The position numbers and the translations under genes were made by a program. A DNA stretch of 64,000 nt from Fasciola hepatica (Eukaryota; Platyhelminthes; Trematoda; Plagiorchiida; Fasciolidae). Positions 48,455-63,980 of this stretch are shown piece after piece (position 1 is the first letter of the stretch; every line of letters begins with the position of its first letter). The DNA lies in the NCBI GenBank assembly GCA_948099385.1, contig CANUEZ040000001.1, positions 1,620,389 to 1,684,388 on the forward strand, given 5' to 3'. The notes beneath the pieces were generated by a model. It saw nothing but the letters and a program-made list of their open reading frames with translations, was not told where the DNA came from and did not search any database.

Positions 48455-49110
48455 ATCTGCGGTAGTGAGCGGATTCCTGGGGAATGGTGTAAATCCGTGA
48501 TTGTACCGATTTACAAGAAAGGTGGCAGATAATCGTGTGAGAACCACAGGGCATTTAGCTTGGTAAATACAGCTTCCAAACTGCTCACCGGGCTAATCCT
48601 CCACTGACCATCCAGCCCCCACAAAATGTGTACTTGTGAAAACCAAGGCGGTTTCTGAGCGAGTCAGGGTTGTATCGACCGCGTCTTTAATCCTCGAGAA
48701 ATCCTAGGGCACAGGAGCCCCTTCCATATGCTCTCAACCCCTTTCTTTTTCCATCTGAAAGAAGCATTCAACTCCGTCAAACGCACAGTTCTATTGCACA
48801 GTCTCTCTTTGGGGGTTTGCCGCAGAACTGTATTTCCTTTTTCCAACTTTTGCATACAATCATCTTAAGCCGAGTTCGGGCTCACATCGATCTTTCACAC
48901 AAGTTCACCACCGAAAGTGGTATTCTTCAGGGTTGCCATCTTCTGCGCTTCCTTTTCAGTTTTATAATTGAAATGATTCTTGAGGTAGCCCTCTCTTCCT
49001 GTGAGAACAACAATGTTGGTCTTCTTTCATGCAGTCAGCTTTATAACTTGGAATACGTGAAGGATATTTTTCTTCTGAGTGAAGATCTAGGTAAGTTGCA
49101 AGCTTTCTAG
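48455..49110 (+). pseudogene. RTE-like RT fragment
   Basis: Contains PGEWCKSVIVPIYKKGG and ENHRAFSLVNTASKLLTGLI (RT entry), QGCIDRVFNPREI near 48665-48710, HLKEAFNSVKRTVLLHSL (motif A; the first Asp is replaced), GILQGCHLLRFLFSF (motif B) and LEYVKDIFLLSED at the YADD position, where the first Asp is replaced (YVKD). It is inactive. The part 48817-49110 is a single open frame. Confidence 0.75.
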
Positions 49111-49414
49111 ATAGTCTGAACAATAAGGTGACTATATTTGGGATGCTTTTTACACCCTGTAAAATGTTGCTGTAACCTGGGTTGGCTCTGCAACAAACCT
49201 TGACTCGGCAGGCTGAGATTCTGAGTGAATTTGATTGTTTCTTTTCCTAGGTTATTAAATCATACCGCGGGGTCATATATCGGATGAAATCCCGTCACAA
49301 ATACAAAAGGTGCTATTGGCTTTCCCTAACTTCGGCCATCTGTGGCGATAGCTTGATATCCTATTTTTCGAACAAGGGCCAAGTGTAAACTGCTGTGATC
49401 AGATCCGTTCTTTT

Positions 49415-49670
49415 TGCAGCTCAGAAACATGGCCGTTACATGTAAAAGCTGGGCAAAGACTGCTGACTTTTGAGCATCTATGCCTCCTCAATATTGCCCT
49501 AATACTTTGGGAACACTTTCAGAGCAATGCTGATATTAGGCGTAGACTATTGGGAACAAGTAGTCATTCGCTGGAACAAGTTCTGAATCTAAACATGTTA
49601 AGGTGGCTGAAATATGTGCTACGCATGTCCATCGTTAGGACTTTTCGCGTACTCGATTCTCCTTGAAATG
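49415..49670 (+). pseudogene. RTE-like C-terminal fragment
   Basis: The frame reads CSSETWPLHVKAGQRLLTFE, HLCLLNIALILWEHFQSNAD, then IRRRLLGTSS and LRWLKYVLRMS. It matches the region LLYGCETWSLRAEDIRRLEV to LRWLGHVLRM of copy 1 in order and spacing. It follows the RT fragment with intervening decay. Confidence 0.75.
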
Positions 49671-49799
49671 CGATAGTTAGAAATAAGATCAGTGTAATCA
49701 GTCCATGACATGGTAAAAGGTATGATAACGTGGACCAGTGGATACCGCCATATAAGTCGTGTAAGGCTTCCTGATTGATGTCCAAGAGACGCTTGCAGA

Positions 49800-50320
49800 T
49801 GGTTGGAGAAAATAAGCGATGTGCATAGGTATTTTGGCCATTTTCGTAGTTACATGTAGGCTTTTTTTCTTCATGATTTACGCCTATTACTTGATTTTCC
49901 GTTTTTGCTATAATGTGCTTCTATCAATTCTACCCTGAAGTGGGTGTGGCTGTGAAATAGCAACCAAAAATGAGAGCTCAGATATGCATGGTTGATTGCT
50001 GAAAGAACTGAACCGAGTGACGGGTTGGTGAGGCGACCAGCTACACACGGAAGTGCAGAGAAGTCGTAGACTACTGGAAAAAAGGTTTCATAACGAAGTG
50101 TTACCTATGTCTTTCGCGCGGAAATCGTAATGTTAACTTCCTTTACGTGATCACGAGGTAGGCAATTACCTCCAGATAAATGCTGCGGATGTTTTGCGGT
50201 TGGGAAAAGGATGGAAAGTTGATTGATCTTGGTTGGGAAAATACGACGCAGAAAGTACACTTGGGCTGAGTTGACTGTTTCCTGCAACGACTGGAAGGTC
50301 ACGGTCAAGATCACACACCT
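49800..50320. other. No gene recognised
   Basis: No coding signal. It may include the 3' UTR of the neighbouring Penelope-like relic. Confidence 0.4.
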
Positions 50321-50324
50321 TTCT

Positions 50325-51700
50325 TCACTCTTTTTCCGATCGCGGCCAGCGTGGAAAAAGGGATTCGACAGATCGCTTGTGTGATAAAGGCAATGGATTT
50401 AATAGCCTAATCGCTACTTTCTCCGTTGTTCCCAAGTGGATTCGAAGAACGGCTTCCGATTAATTCCCGGGTATTTTGTCAGTCTTCTTGAAGACTTCGT
50501 GGTTCACCTTGTGCTCTGTTTCGACAAGGTGTGCTAAGATTGCTCTGGTTACAAATTTCCTAGTTACTGTCCTCAGGCAAGCATTTTTGTGTTCTTTGAC
50601 TCTTTGGATCTGTTGCCGTGTCAGTTTGCATGTACAGTTTGCCAAACATGTGCAAACAAATGAATAGGTTACCACGAAGAAGGAAAGGACAGGCTTTTTG
50701 TCTTTGAGATTCGTAGAAATTGTTGACCGGCCAGTGAACTGCGGGAAGGGAGAAATGTCCCGTGAAGTTCATCTCTTAGGTGTCAAACTGGTAGTTCACT
50801 TTTAAAATCACCTTCGAAGGGAAGTTGCTTGTGCATTTCTTTCTTATTGACGGTTTATTATCAGTGGATGCTTAGATACTTCAAAGTGCTCGTGTAAATG
50901 AAAAATGCCGGGTACCTGTGGCAAAGCAGTGTTCGTCCTATTTAATCGAATTCCTCACCCACTATATCCTCGGAACAGACCTTTCGTACGCGAGAAGCTG
51001 GGGACCGGACCAGATTCTGTTCGTGTTTTACAGGAAAGAAGCTGGAAAAATATGCGTATTGGCCTGTCCCTATTGGCTCACAATGTATGCGGCGTACATG
51101 CTTCCTACCTACCTTTTTCGTAAGGTTTACATCCAAAAAAATCAAAGTTTGTCTCCTAATTCCACTTCGAATGGGTAACTGAGCGCACTGTGAGCTTGGG
51201 CAAACTATTCCACTGGTTCATCTAAGCAAACATGTCCTTCAATTAAAATGGAAATATTATCCACTTACCGGAAGTAACCGGGTAGTCCTTTATGGTGCAT
51301 TTGAGTACCCGATTGTCGAGTTTCTCAACGATGACGTAGGCAAGTAGGGGTCCCAGAGGCGATCCCATAACCATTCCATCGGTTTGTCGGTACAGCCTGC
51401 CGTTGAGGCGAAACTGGACATTTCGCATGCTTCGGATTAGCAGTTATTTCAAGTCGGCTACCGGAATATCAACACTTATTTCGCCTTCGATTATATAATA
51501 GCATAAATATCCAATAATTTCTAAGAGTGCGAACTTGGTAAATAGTGATGTTACATCCAGGAACTTCAGAAATTGAGGACTGGATTCAAAGGCTTGAGCT
51601 GTGGTGTAGTATATTGAATGACATGAAGAAATATTATCAGGTGAGCTTCGTTGTATTTGCTCACTGCAAATCTTTCTTTTGCTTGACCAGCACACAGAAT
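50325..51700 (-). pseudogene. Degraded Penelope-like element (RT and GIY-YIG endonuclease)
   Basis: Penelope-like elements encode an RT linked to a GIY-YIG nuclease. On -, an RT piece reads FLDVTSLFTKFALLEIIGYL (51450-51560), followed by RLYRQTDGMVMGSPLGPLLA (51320-51400). A thumb piece with RRIHCEPIGTGQYAYFSSFF then VKHEQNLVRS, and CSEDIVGEEF, lies at 50942-51090. A GIY-YIG piece with YSFVCTCLANCTCKLTRQQI, RVKEHKNACLRT and ILAHLVETEHKVN lies at 50480-50670. A C-terminal HKRSVESLFPRWP precedes a stop at 50325-50327. The YVDD catalytic block expected between 51145 and 51243 is absent, and the YIG of the nuclease is eroded. Multiple frameshifts occur. It is a different subfamily from the copy at 56352-58133. 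Confidence 0.8.
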
Positions 51701-51779
51701 CAACAAAGGGAATTAACTGGAAAAATTAAATGGCTATTATGTACGTTTATGATTGCCCGCTGACACGCACTCAGACTGA

Positions 51780-52530
51780 AATTTAGTTCAGCATCGGTGG
51801 CAGACCACAAACTGTTTCATATTTGACCGCTAAGTGTACTGCAGAAGAAGAATCAGTAAAGACAAGGGTTCACTCATCGAAGGCTCCCTGTTTTCATCAA
51901 GATGTCGTATGAACTTTCTCACCTGACAGAATGGTCTTGTGTTGAATGCGGTGTTTTGTATTGCACTGTATCTTATTAACGGTTTCATCACTTGAGTGGA
52001 CGGACACTTCAGACACGAGGAGAGGAACTGATTGTAGTTACTTTGAAAAGAGGATTAACAATAATAGATTAAAAAAAGTTGGCTCAGCCACCGAGGTTCA
52101 CGCGATATTCTTTAGTGTCTTTCATCTTATTGACCAGAACACGTTCTAAATAGGCAATCTAGAGTTGCCATAGATATTAATGCGGGATAGCATTAGTCTA
52201 AATGCGAAAAGTTTAGGCGGATGCGAATTGCGTCAGACAATTCAGGGTAATTGGGATGTGTGAGGTCCTCAAGAAACATCGCAGCGAATTTTTAACGGCC
52301 AAAAATGTGAAAATTACATCCTGTGAACAAAAGAGTATCTATGGGGTTCAAAAAGAAACCCCCTCATTCTAGCCAAGCCGGGATAAGGTAAGATAAAATC
52401 ATTTTCAGTAAACCGAGTAAGGTCGCGGGAGATCAGTAGCTCAAGATTGGAAGAGTAAATTGATGGACAAAAGAAAAGCGGCAGCTTATCTGGCACGGAT
52501 CGGCCTTAGTCCAAGAATTTGATAAGGTGG
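51780..52530. other. No gene recognised
   Basis: Short frames only. Confidence 0.4.
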
Positions 52531-52769
52531 TTTACGTAGTTTCTATACAAAATCTGCAATGTGGAAGAATATGTGCAAATTTGTGTGGATTGTAACTTCG
52601 CAGTATTCGGCCAAATCGGCCATGGAAAACGGGAACAATTTTGTTGCTCATTGGAGTAGTAGGAATGTGAAAAAGAATAGTATATTCAATAAATAAATGT
52701 TATGATACAGGATGGAATGGGATGAAAGGCTTTGAATATTGCATAAGTTCTCAAAAAAACGAAGTAAAG

Positions 52770-53255
52770 TTTGGTTTATTGGAGAGGGGCTGACAAAGTA
52801 TATAAAAGTCTTGCAGATGGTGCAGCGGACAAGTTGACAACGTACGTAATAAAAATATATATATAGAAAAAGACACCACCAGAGTTGTTCATTCTGAGAC
52901 TTGATAAACTTGTGCCTACTCCAGTACGTTGAGTTCTATTCTACAGGCTCCCTTTACCCATGAAGGTGAAGAAACGGGACAGCCGGAAGATTATAAACTA
53001 TTCATGAAGTAGAGCACGGAAAGCCGAATCCAATGCAAAGGAATGGTCGCGGAATATAAGGTGAACTGATTGAAAGGAACATTTCAAGCTCTGAAATAAA
53101 GTGAAAAACTCAAGCAACAGCCTCCGGAGTGCATCTGTTGGGTCTGTATACAAAACGGGAATAGCCTCTGAGAACAACAAAAGAGGATGGCCCCCGGTTA
53201 AGGATAGCACGCGGTCAATCTGAGTGCAGAAAAAGTGACTGCCACGGGACAAAAT
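52770..53255 (-). pseudogene. CR1-like fragment, second copy (strongly decayed)
   Basis: On -, the frame 52998-53252 includes SVHLIFRDHSFALDSAFRAL, then LHE, a stop and IIFRLSRFFTF. It aligns by position with the fragment at 47868-48170 (SVFFDQSFASDCVTRTIFLQ and onward). Nucleotide similarity between the two loci also extends downstream around the GAGTTGTTCATT block (47850 and 52885). The assignment rests on the first fragment. Confidence 0.45.
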
Positions 53256-53259
53256 TTCA

Positions 53260-56200
53260 ATAAAAGTTTAGAAGTAGTATGCTTGATAATTGGCGCTAGT
53301 GTTATGGGTTTTCATGAGGCAGAAATGGGGCCAACATCAACGGATTTACTGACGAGGGAGGACAATATTGTGGTTAGTCAAGTTGCTCCAAATTCAGGAA
53401 AAGTGGTAGATAAGCAGTCTGAACCAATATAAAAGGCCTTTTTAGGTGTCAAAAGTCATCTAAGGAAAATGGCTCCATTTCCGAGGGGATAGTATGTTAT
53501 GGAATGGGGGGAATCCGCTGAAGGGAGAATAAGCCCAGTGTTCAGGCTATCGGGATCTATACTGTATGTTTTTGGCAGGGTTTTACGCCTGAGAAGTTTC
53601 TCTGTCTGAGATACAGATGAGCTTCTGGGCATAGAAGAATTGAGTCTTTGCACGTATTTATTGATCACGATAGAGTGACTTTTCACAGAAGGCTGGTCGT
53701 GTGGTTTGGTGGCGTGTTCTTTTTTCCATCTCAGGCATTTCAGCAATTGAGAAGCTATTCTGCCGTAACTAAAAATGTAGACTCCATAGGAAGACTCATA
53801 TCAGTTACCGCATCCAGTGTCATTGTACGTCTAGCGAGCAAAAGAGCATCCGGATGCAAACCATGAGAAAACGACAAACGTGATCTTCTGAGTAAGGTAA
53901 TATTGACGGTTGATAAGTTTCTAGTGGTTAGCTTTATTTTGTTTCATCCTGACAGATTTGTGCACAGGACGTAAATAAAAATTTGGGCCGGGCAATATTG
54001 AGAGCGTAGTGACTCGATGAAGCAGAATCTTTCAACTAAAATATGGAAATATCAGGATGGTTGGTGATACTTCTGTCTGAAACAGAATTTCCATCTTTTG
54101 GGATAAAACAGATCTCAGTTAGACCAAAAACAACAAGAGGATGCCGACATACATGAATAAAGTCTCTACTGGGTTCGGTTTGTAATAAAGCTCGTTGGGC
54201 TTTTACTGACTTGCTGTAACACTCCTTGAGGATAACGTCCCCATTAGATGTTGCCTTGATGTCTAAATGCACCGGGGCTTCGAGAGATAGTCTCCCTCTT
54301 CTCTGAGGTTGTTGGGTAAATCGGTGTACGTTCTGACTGCGTATGCACTGTCAGCAGTCAACTCATAATGGTGAATCACCTTTGAATAGTTCTTGCTTGT
54401 TAAATGTATTGATTCTTATTTGAAATTGGTTATCGGCAATTTATTTGGACTTACTGAGAAAGTATTGCAGACAAAGATGGAAATGCTCAAGCACTAACTT
54501 TGTTTTCCCTGGTGGACAACATGAAACTTGTCTATGTACGCCATAATAAAACGTGTGCACTATTTTGTGTTAACAGAGAGAATGATTTGTGTGGGATTGT
54601 TTGGCTAGTGTCAAGGCAGGCAGATAGTTTGCAATACTTGCTTCAGTGCACAAAGAGGGAGGTTTTTCTAACTGATCATCACAGCAACGGTAAATACTGC
54701 CAGTTTTACATTTGGGTTGCTTAACGGCATTTTGAATGACCAGATAGACAGAAAAAACGGGGCTCACGTCAAAGGCGGGACGAGAAAAAACTACTGTATC
54801 TGTCCCACAAAAAGCTGATCATACTTATATCAATAAACACCATAATTTGAGCTCGAATACCATTCAGAAGTATATGGCAGCCCATTTGGGCTAAATCTAT
54901 ACCGCCAGAAAACTAAGCATCCATGTTCACTCTGACAGCCCTATAGGTTTTACCATCAGTATAAGGGCAGATAGGCGTTACACCATGCAGTACTGCTCTA
55001 GAGCATGCGAATCTGGACTTGTACAATGGCGCATTTGATATTTACGATAAGTTTACATCGTTGACGAAGACCTAGCAAATTTGAGTGGAAAAGTCATCAA
55101 ATGGTTTTTCTACGATGCAAATTTTCTCAATTCCTGATTGCTTACTGCTTGTGTCATGACATACGAACGACCCAGAATGTAGAGAGATTCTGTAACTATT
55201 TCTTACACGTTCATCAGTAACCTGCAGTATTCTTTCCGGACCAAAGGTGCGGGAAATTGCTACCTTCACCACGCAACCATCCGAATGTAGCCTCAGCTGT
55301 CCTAAGACGAACCACGAATCTGTTCCAGTGAGCTGTGATTGATTTCCCATTCACCGAATATTCAACAAAATCACATCTTTAACCTTTGAAAGAATGCTTT
55401 AAAACTTTACTTACAAGTATTTCATTGGAATCAAGTGTATATTTACGCAGTACTCTAACCTCAAATGTTGACACCATATTTATCCGAAGCTAAGTTGGTA
55501 TTTAAACTAACGTGCCGAATACTATCTTGAATATTTTTCGTTGACAGCGTGTTTTTATGGTTTGTTCCCGAGTTTCTAGAGCAAATTCCATCCGTTCTCA
55601 CTCGTATGTGTTCTATGTTTCTGCATCCGTCATTATATCGGCCCTGGTTACTTCACTGCATTATGAGTCTTATGATATGCGCACTACTAGCTGCACCACT
55701 GTTCATTCTACTACCACTAAAACCACTACTACTGGTACAACGAATTGCTAATACTACCTGATAAATCGATATATTTTTTCACCTATAACCCGACTCAAAG
55801 TAAAGAGGCTTTGTGCCTTGCATAAATATGAAAAATAAAAATAAACCTTGATTTTCAGGGGAAATCCCTTCTAAAGTCGAACACAACTTGTCACAACATA
55901 ACCACTAAACAACGCGATCTCGAGCTAACACTATGACAGACAAGGTGCCACGTCACGGCATGATTTCCACATTGCCATTTTCATTCCACGTCTCATTGTT
56001 TGCTGAATACTATCTGGTTGCCGGGAATGAAGTACAGGGTTGACGAATGCGGCCGCACTCCAAGCATTTGACTAGAACGTCTAACCTAAAAGGTAGTAGG
56101 TAGATATTCCGGTCTCGTGAACATCTGGCAGTCGGTGACAAATTAGTTAGTTCGTTCGCATTTAAGATAGGGCCAGACATCCTACGTGCCCGGTACACCC

Positions 56201-56345
56201 TTTCGCCATCGATGGTGGTGAGTCTGGTGTTGTATGCCTCGTTCGCCACCCGTGATTGGTTTGGAGTCAGGGTTTATCAGTCTCCCCTAGACTGATCTTC
56301 AATCAGTCAACCCGCAGCTACTGATACTACTACTACTAACAATAA
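53260..56345. other. No gene confidently recognised
   Basis: Frames at 53456-53746 (-, 96 codons), 54036-54272 (-, 78 codons) and 55072-55350 (-, 92 codons) are unassigned. All lie on the strand of the CR1-like fragment and upstream of it, so they could be remains of its endonuclease or ORF1, but no motif shows this. A low-complexity ACT/ACC tract lies at about 55690-55740. Confidence 0.35.
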
Positions 56346-56351
56346 TAATAT

Positions 56352-56818
56352 TCATGAGAACGGAGAGAAGACATAAGTCGCGAGATGCAAGCATTTCGTT
56401 TACTCTTGTCAACCGCGGACGTAAAACGTGTCAGTATATATACATAGTACGGTAGGGGGGGGGGAGGGTATTTGCAACACTAAAGTAGGCACGATCGAAA
56501 GTTCTTACAGTGCGTACGTTGGGGAGAGTGAAGTCTGTCGTGTTAACGCCAGGGTAAACAAACATTTTGGGTCAATCGTTTTTGTGCACAGAGTGTTGGC
56601 TGATGCATCATGATTAGAATAGCTTCACTGAACGCCAGTAGTTTCGGAACTGGATTGCGCAACAATGCTTTGAAACACTGGGTCAGGTCAACTTTGTGAC
56701 CTGATGCAATCAAGTGTCTTCCAATCGAAGAAGCTGGCGGTTTCACGTCGTTGTGTATTGCCCCAGCAGGTTGCGTCATCAAGTTTGACAGCCATTTGGG
56801 TATGTGTTCTGACACTCG
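56352..56818 (-). repeat. Left arm of PLE inverted duplication (native 3' end)
   Basis: Holds the end of the endonuclease ORF (56543-56818) and the 3' UTR. Pairs with 57667-58133. Confidence 0.9.
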
Positions 56819-57670
56819 TTGAGTCAAGCAACGATCCGTCCTGCCGATGTATACGTCACCGCAACTGCAAGTGAACTGATAGACAATATGTGAGACATTG
56901 GGATCAGCAAGACTATTTGAGTGATTTTGAAAACATAACCTTTTGGTAGTCTGCAGCAAACGCAACTGCGCCGCTGTGTATGTGTGCCTTGAAGCTGACT
57001 TGAGATTACAATTTATTTGATTGAATAAATGATCTCCTTTAAAAGGTAAAGTGATAAAAACTTGCTTCTTTTCCACGTTCATCGTTTTCTCGCGCACAAG
57101 TCTCGGCCTCTGATGTTGTCTGATAAAGTTCTCCGGATAACCGTTAGCCAGCAGCGTTCTTTTTATGAACTCTTCTTCGTTTTGTATTTGATCCTCTGTA
57201 CATATTTTCTGGGCTCTGTTGAAGAGAGTTCTGACCAATCCACGTTCGTAAGCCACTGGGGCGAAGCTGGAGAATTGTAAATAACGACCGCCCCAAGTTG
57301 CTTTTCGGTGGATTCTGCGCTGTAGAGTCCCATCCTGAAGCCTGGTTAATAGAATATCTAGAAAGGGCAAACTGTTATCACGTTCTTCTTCGTGAGATAC
57401 ACTGAGGTTTGGGTGAATAGAGCTAAGAACTTTAACAAAAGGGATAAAACGTTCTTCAGTCGTAAAAATTAAAATATCATCCACGTATCGTATGTAAAAT
57501 AGAAATTGGGAAATATTATCACAGAGCTGTTTTTCGATCATACCCAAAAATACATCTGCCAAGGTTGGGCCCAGAGGGCTTCCCATAGCCACACCATCCG
57601 TTTGTTTGTAAGCTTTACCTTCAAAACTGAACCGAATGTTTTCTGTGCATAAAAGAATGAGTTCTTTAGT
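56543..57670 (-). CDS. Penelope-like RT/GIY-YIG endonuclease, N-terminally truncated
   Basis: The polyprotein reverse-transcribes the element and nicks the target. The open frame runs from 57733, but its first 21 codons are antisense reading of the inverted arm; genuine PLE sequence begins at KELILLCTEN. Numbered from 57733, the RT motif B region is KQTDGVAMGSPLGPTLADVF at 43-62 and the catalytic YVDD is at 83-86. The thumb follows (LPFLDILLTRLQDGTLQRRI near 122-141). The GIY-YIG domain follows, with HIVYQFTCSCG at 282-292, VYIGRTD at 294-300 and QRVSEH at 305-310. SIGRHLIASGH lies near 336-346, and the protein ends in NVCLPWR. Both domains are uninterrupted, which is unusual in this window. 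However, the upstream half of RT (fingers and motif A) is missing, so it should be inactive. RT precedes the nuclease, as is standard for the group. Confidence 0.9.
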   Translation of the reverse strand, partial: TKELILLCTENIRFSFEGKAYKQTDGVAMGSPLGPTLADVFLGMIEKQLCDNISQFLFYIRYVDDILIFTTEERFIPFVKVLSSIHPNLSVSHEEERDNSLPFLDILLTRLQDGTLQRRIHRKATWGGRYLQFSSFAPVAYERGLVRTLFNRAQKICTEDQIQNEEEFIKRTLLANGYPENFIRQHQRPRLVREKTMNVEKKQVFITLPFKGDHLFNQINCNLKSASRHTYTAAQLRLLQTTKRLCFQNHSNSLADPNVSHIVYQFTCSCGDVYIGRTDRCLTQRVSEHIPKWLSNLMTQPAGAIHNDVKPPASSIGRHLIASGHKVDLTQCFKALLRNPVPKLLAFSEAILIMMHQPTLCAQKRLTQNVCLPWR

Positions 57671-58133
57671 GTCAGAACACATACCCAAATGGCTGTCAAA
57701 CTTGATGACGCAACCTGCTGGGGCAATACACAACGACGTGAAACCGCCAGCTTCTTCGATTGGAAGACACTTGGTTGCATCAGGTCACAAAGTTGACCTG
57801 ACCCAGTGTTTCAAAGCATTGTTGCGCAATCCAGTTCCGAAACTACTGGCGTTCAGTGAAGCTATTCTAATCATGATGCATCAGCCAACACTCTGTGCAC
57901 AAAAACGATTGACCCAAAATGTTTGTTTACCCTGGCGTTAACACGACAGACTTCACTCTCCCCAACGTACGCACTGTAAGAACTTTCGATCGTGCCTACT
58001 TTACTGTTGCAAATACCCTCCCCCCCCCCTACCGTACTATGTATATATACTGACACGTTTTACGTCCGCGGTTGACAAGAGTAAACGAAATGCTTGCATC
58101 TCGCGACTTATGTCTTCTCTCCGTTCTCATGAA
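57667..58133 (+). repeat. Right arm of PLE inverted duplication
   Basis: Inverted copy of 56352-56818. On + it encodes the duplicated C-terminus of the endonuclease (SEHIPKWLSNLMTQPAGAIH to PWR, ending at 57939-57941) and then the 3' UTR with the homopolymer of ten C. Confidence 0.9.
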
Positions 58134-58139
58134 TTGGAT

Positions 58140-59205
58140 AAAGGGGACCCAATGTTTCAAATAATAATAATACCAATAATGATACTCCCGCTGCTAGCAC
58201 TGCTACAAGTGGGACCAATTACTTTGGCCCAACTTCCTGAACGCTGGTTTCCAGTTTCAGAAATGGTTCACTGGATATAGAGTGAAGACGATTATTGATA
58301 AATGGAAGTAAAAAGCTGTACAGTGCTTCTCCGGTTGTGGATGGAGCTTTGATGTTACGTTTCAAATGTTGATACGAATAAGTCATATTTTTCTGTAGGC
58401 CTGTTACAAGAAAATTTCAGTGCATTTTGAAGCAACCTCTGGAGGCTACTATCTGTTGTTCCATGTGTGCATAAATTCAGTAGGTAAAGGCAGATCGAGA
58501 TGCCGCTCAGGCAGATCAACGACTATGACCCTGAGACTTGGGCTGATCAACAGCTAATTGCATCTACTGATTTCGCGTGGTAGTTAGCCCTGTTTAACAG
58601 CCCTATGAGAGGCGTGAAATTTGTGCTTTTGATTCCACGGTTACAGGTAACAGTGATTAGTGTATCGGGGACACTCTTGTTTTCAGCATCGATTGTAGCG
58701 GAATACACTGCCAGCCAATCATCCTGGTGTCATTCGAAATACTTTGTCAAGGAAATCAAATGCTTCACTCTGTGCCATCTTTATCGTAAACAATACAATT
58801 CATTGAGTCTTTTTTACGCTTTGCTTAGTTGGGGTTCTGTGAAAACATAATCTTGTTGCGCATACACTGCAAGTGTTATTTCCCGTGGTAGCTCACATTC
58901 ACATATTTGAGTGTTCGCTTAGCTGACTGAGACTTGACCATTTCGAACTATTACCATGAATATAATTCCTGTACACCAGGAATTGGATCTAGAGTGTAAA
59001 TTGGAAGACTAGTCAAGAAAAGTGTTCCATCCCGTAGCTCTGGTTCAGCATATCTATGTTTGTGTGAGAGCAGAGCGCTGGATGTCAATTATTCGAGTTG
59101 CACAAAAACTTAAGGTGACATCGTGAATAAAATAATGGAATGCTTCCATCAGTCAATTTCAAAGCTCCGGCTGCTCAGTCGTAACAGATATGAACAAGAA
59201 CACGT
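58140..59205. other. No gene recognised
   Basis: One frame of 81 codons (58605-58850, +) without a known domain. It separates the PLE from the GATA array. Confidence 0.4.
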
Positions 59206-59211
59206 GAGACT

Positions 59212-63980
<4,769 letters not shown>

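Larger units (their letters stand above)
46150..49700 (+). mobile_element. Divergent RTE-like retrotransposon relic
   Basis: Scattered segments on + fall in the order of the RTE polyprotein. An endonuclease piece lies at 46170-46400, a linker/RT-start piece at 46930-47075 (VEESDGLLIHPLG, then CLDSLAEPFK, matching DRNGEPIHSKQQRLDRWAEYFK of copy 1), RT pieces at 48455-49085 and a C-terminal piece at 49415-49665. The overall span of 3.5 kb fits one element, interrupted by an antisense CR1-like fragment at 47.7-48.17 kb. Divergence from copies 1-3 is high, so it belongs to a different subfamily or an older insertion. The ends were not located. Confidence 0.65.
56352..58133 (-). mobile_element. 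Penelope-like element with a terminal inverted duplication
   Basis: The core (56352-57668) is a 5'-truncated Penelope-like element on -. Its 3' 467 bp (56352-56818) is repeated in inverted orientation at 57667-58133, directly against the truncated 5' side. I see only two substitutions between the arms, and both keep a run of ten G (or C), so the duplication is recent. Penelope elements are known for terminal repeats and partial copies in direct or inverted order, which this matches. Outside both arms the flanks are ATA/AATA-rich (56331-56350 and 58161-58185), suggesting insertion in a simple repeat. A template jump or second-strand switch during integration is the inferred mechanism. Confidence 0.85.

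Noticed and set aside
57871..58056. ORF identical to one at 56428-56613 on the other strand, as a possible conserved small gene
   Set aside because: Both lie in the two arms of the PLE inverted duplication, antisense to the endonuclease C-terminus and its 3' UTR.
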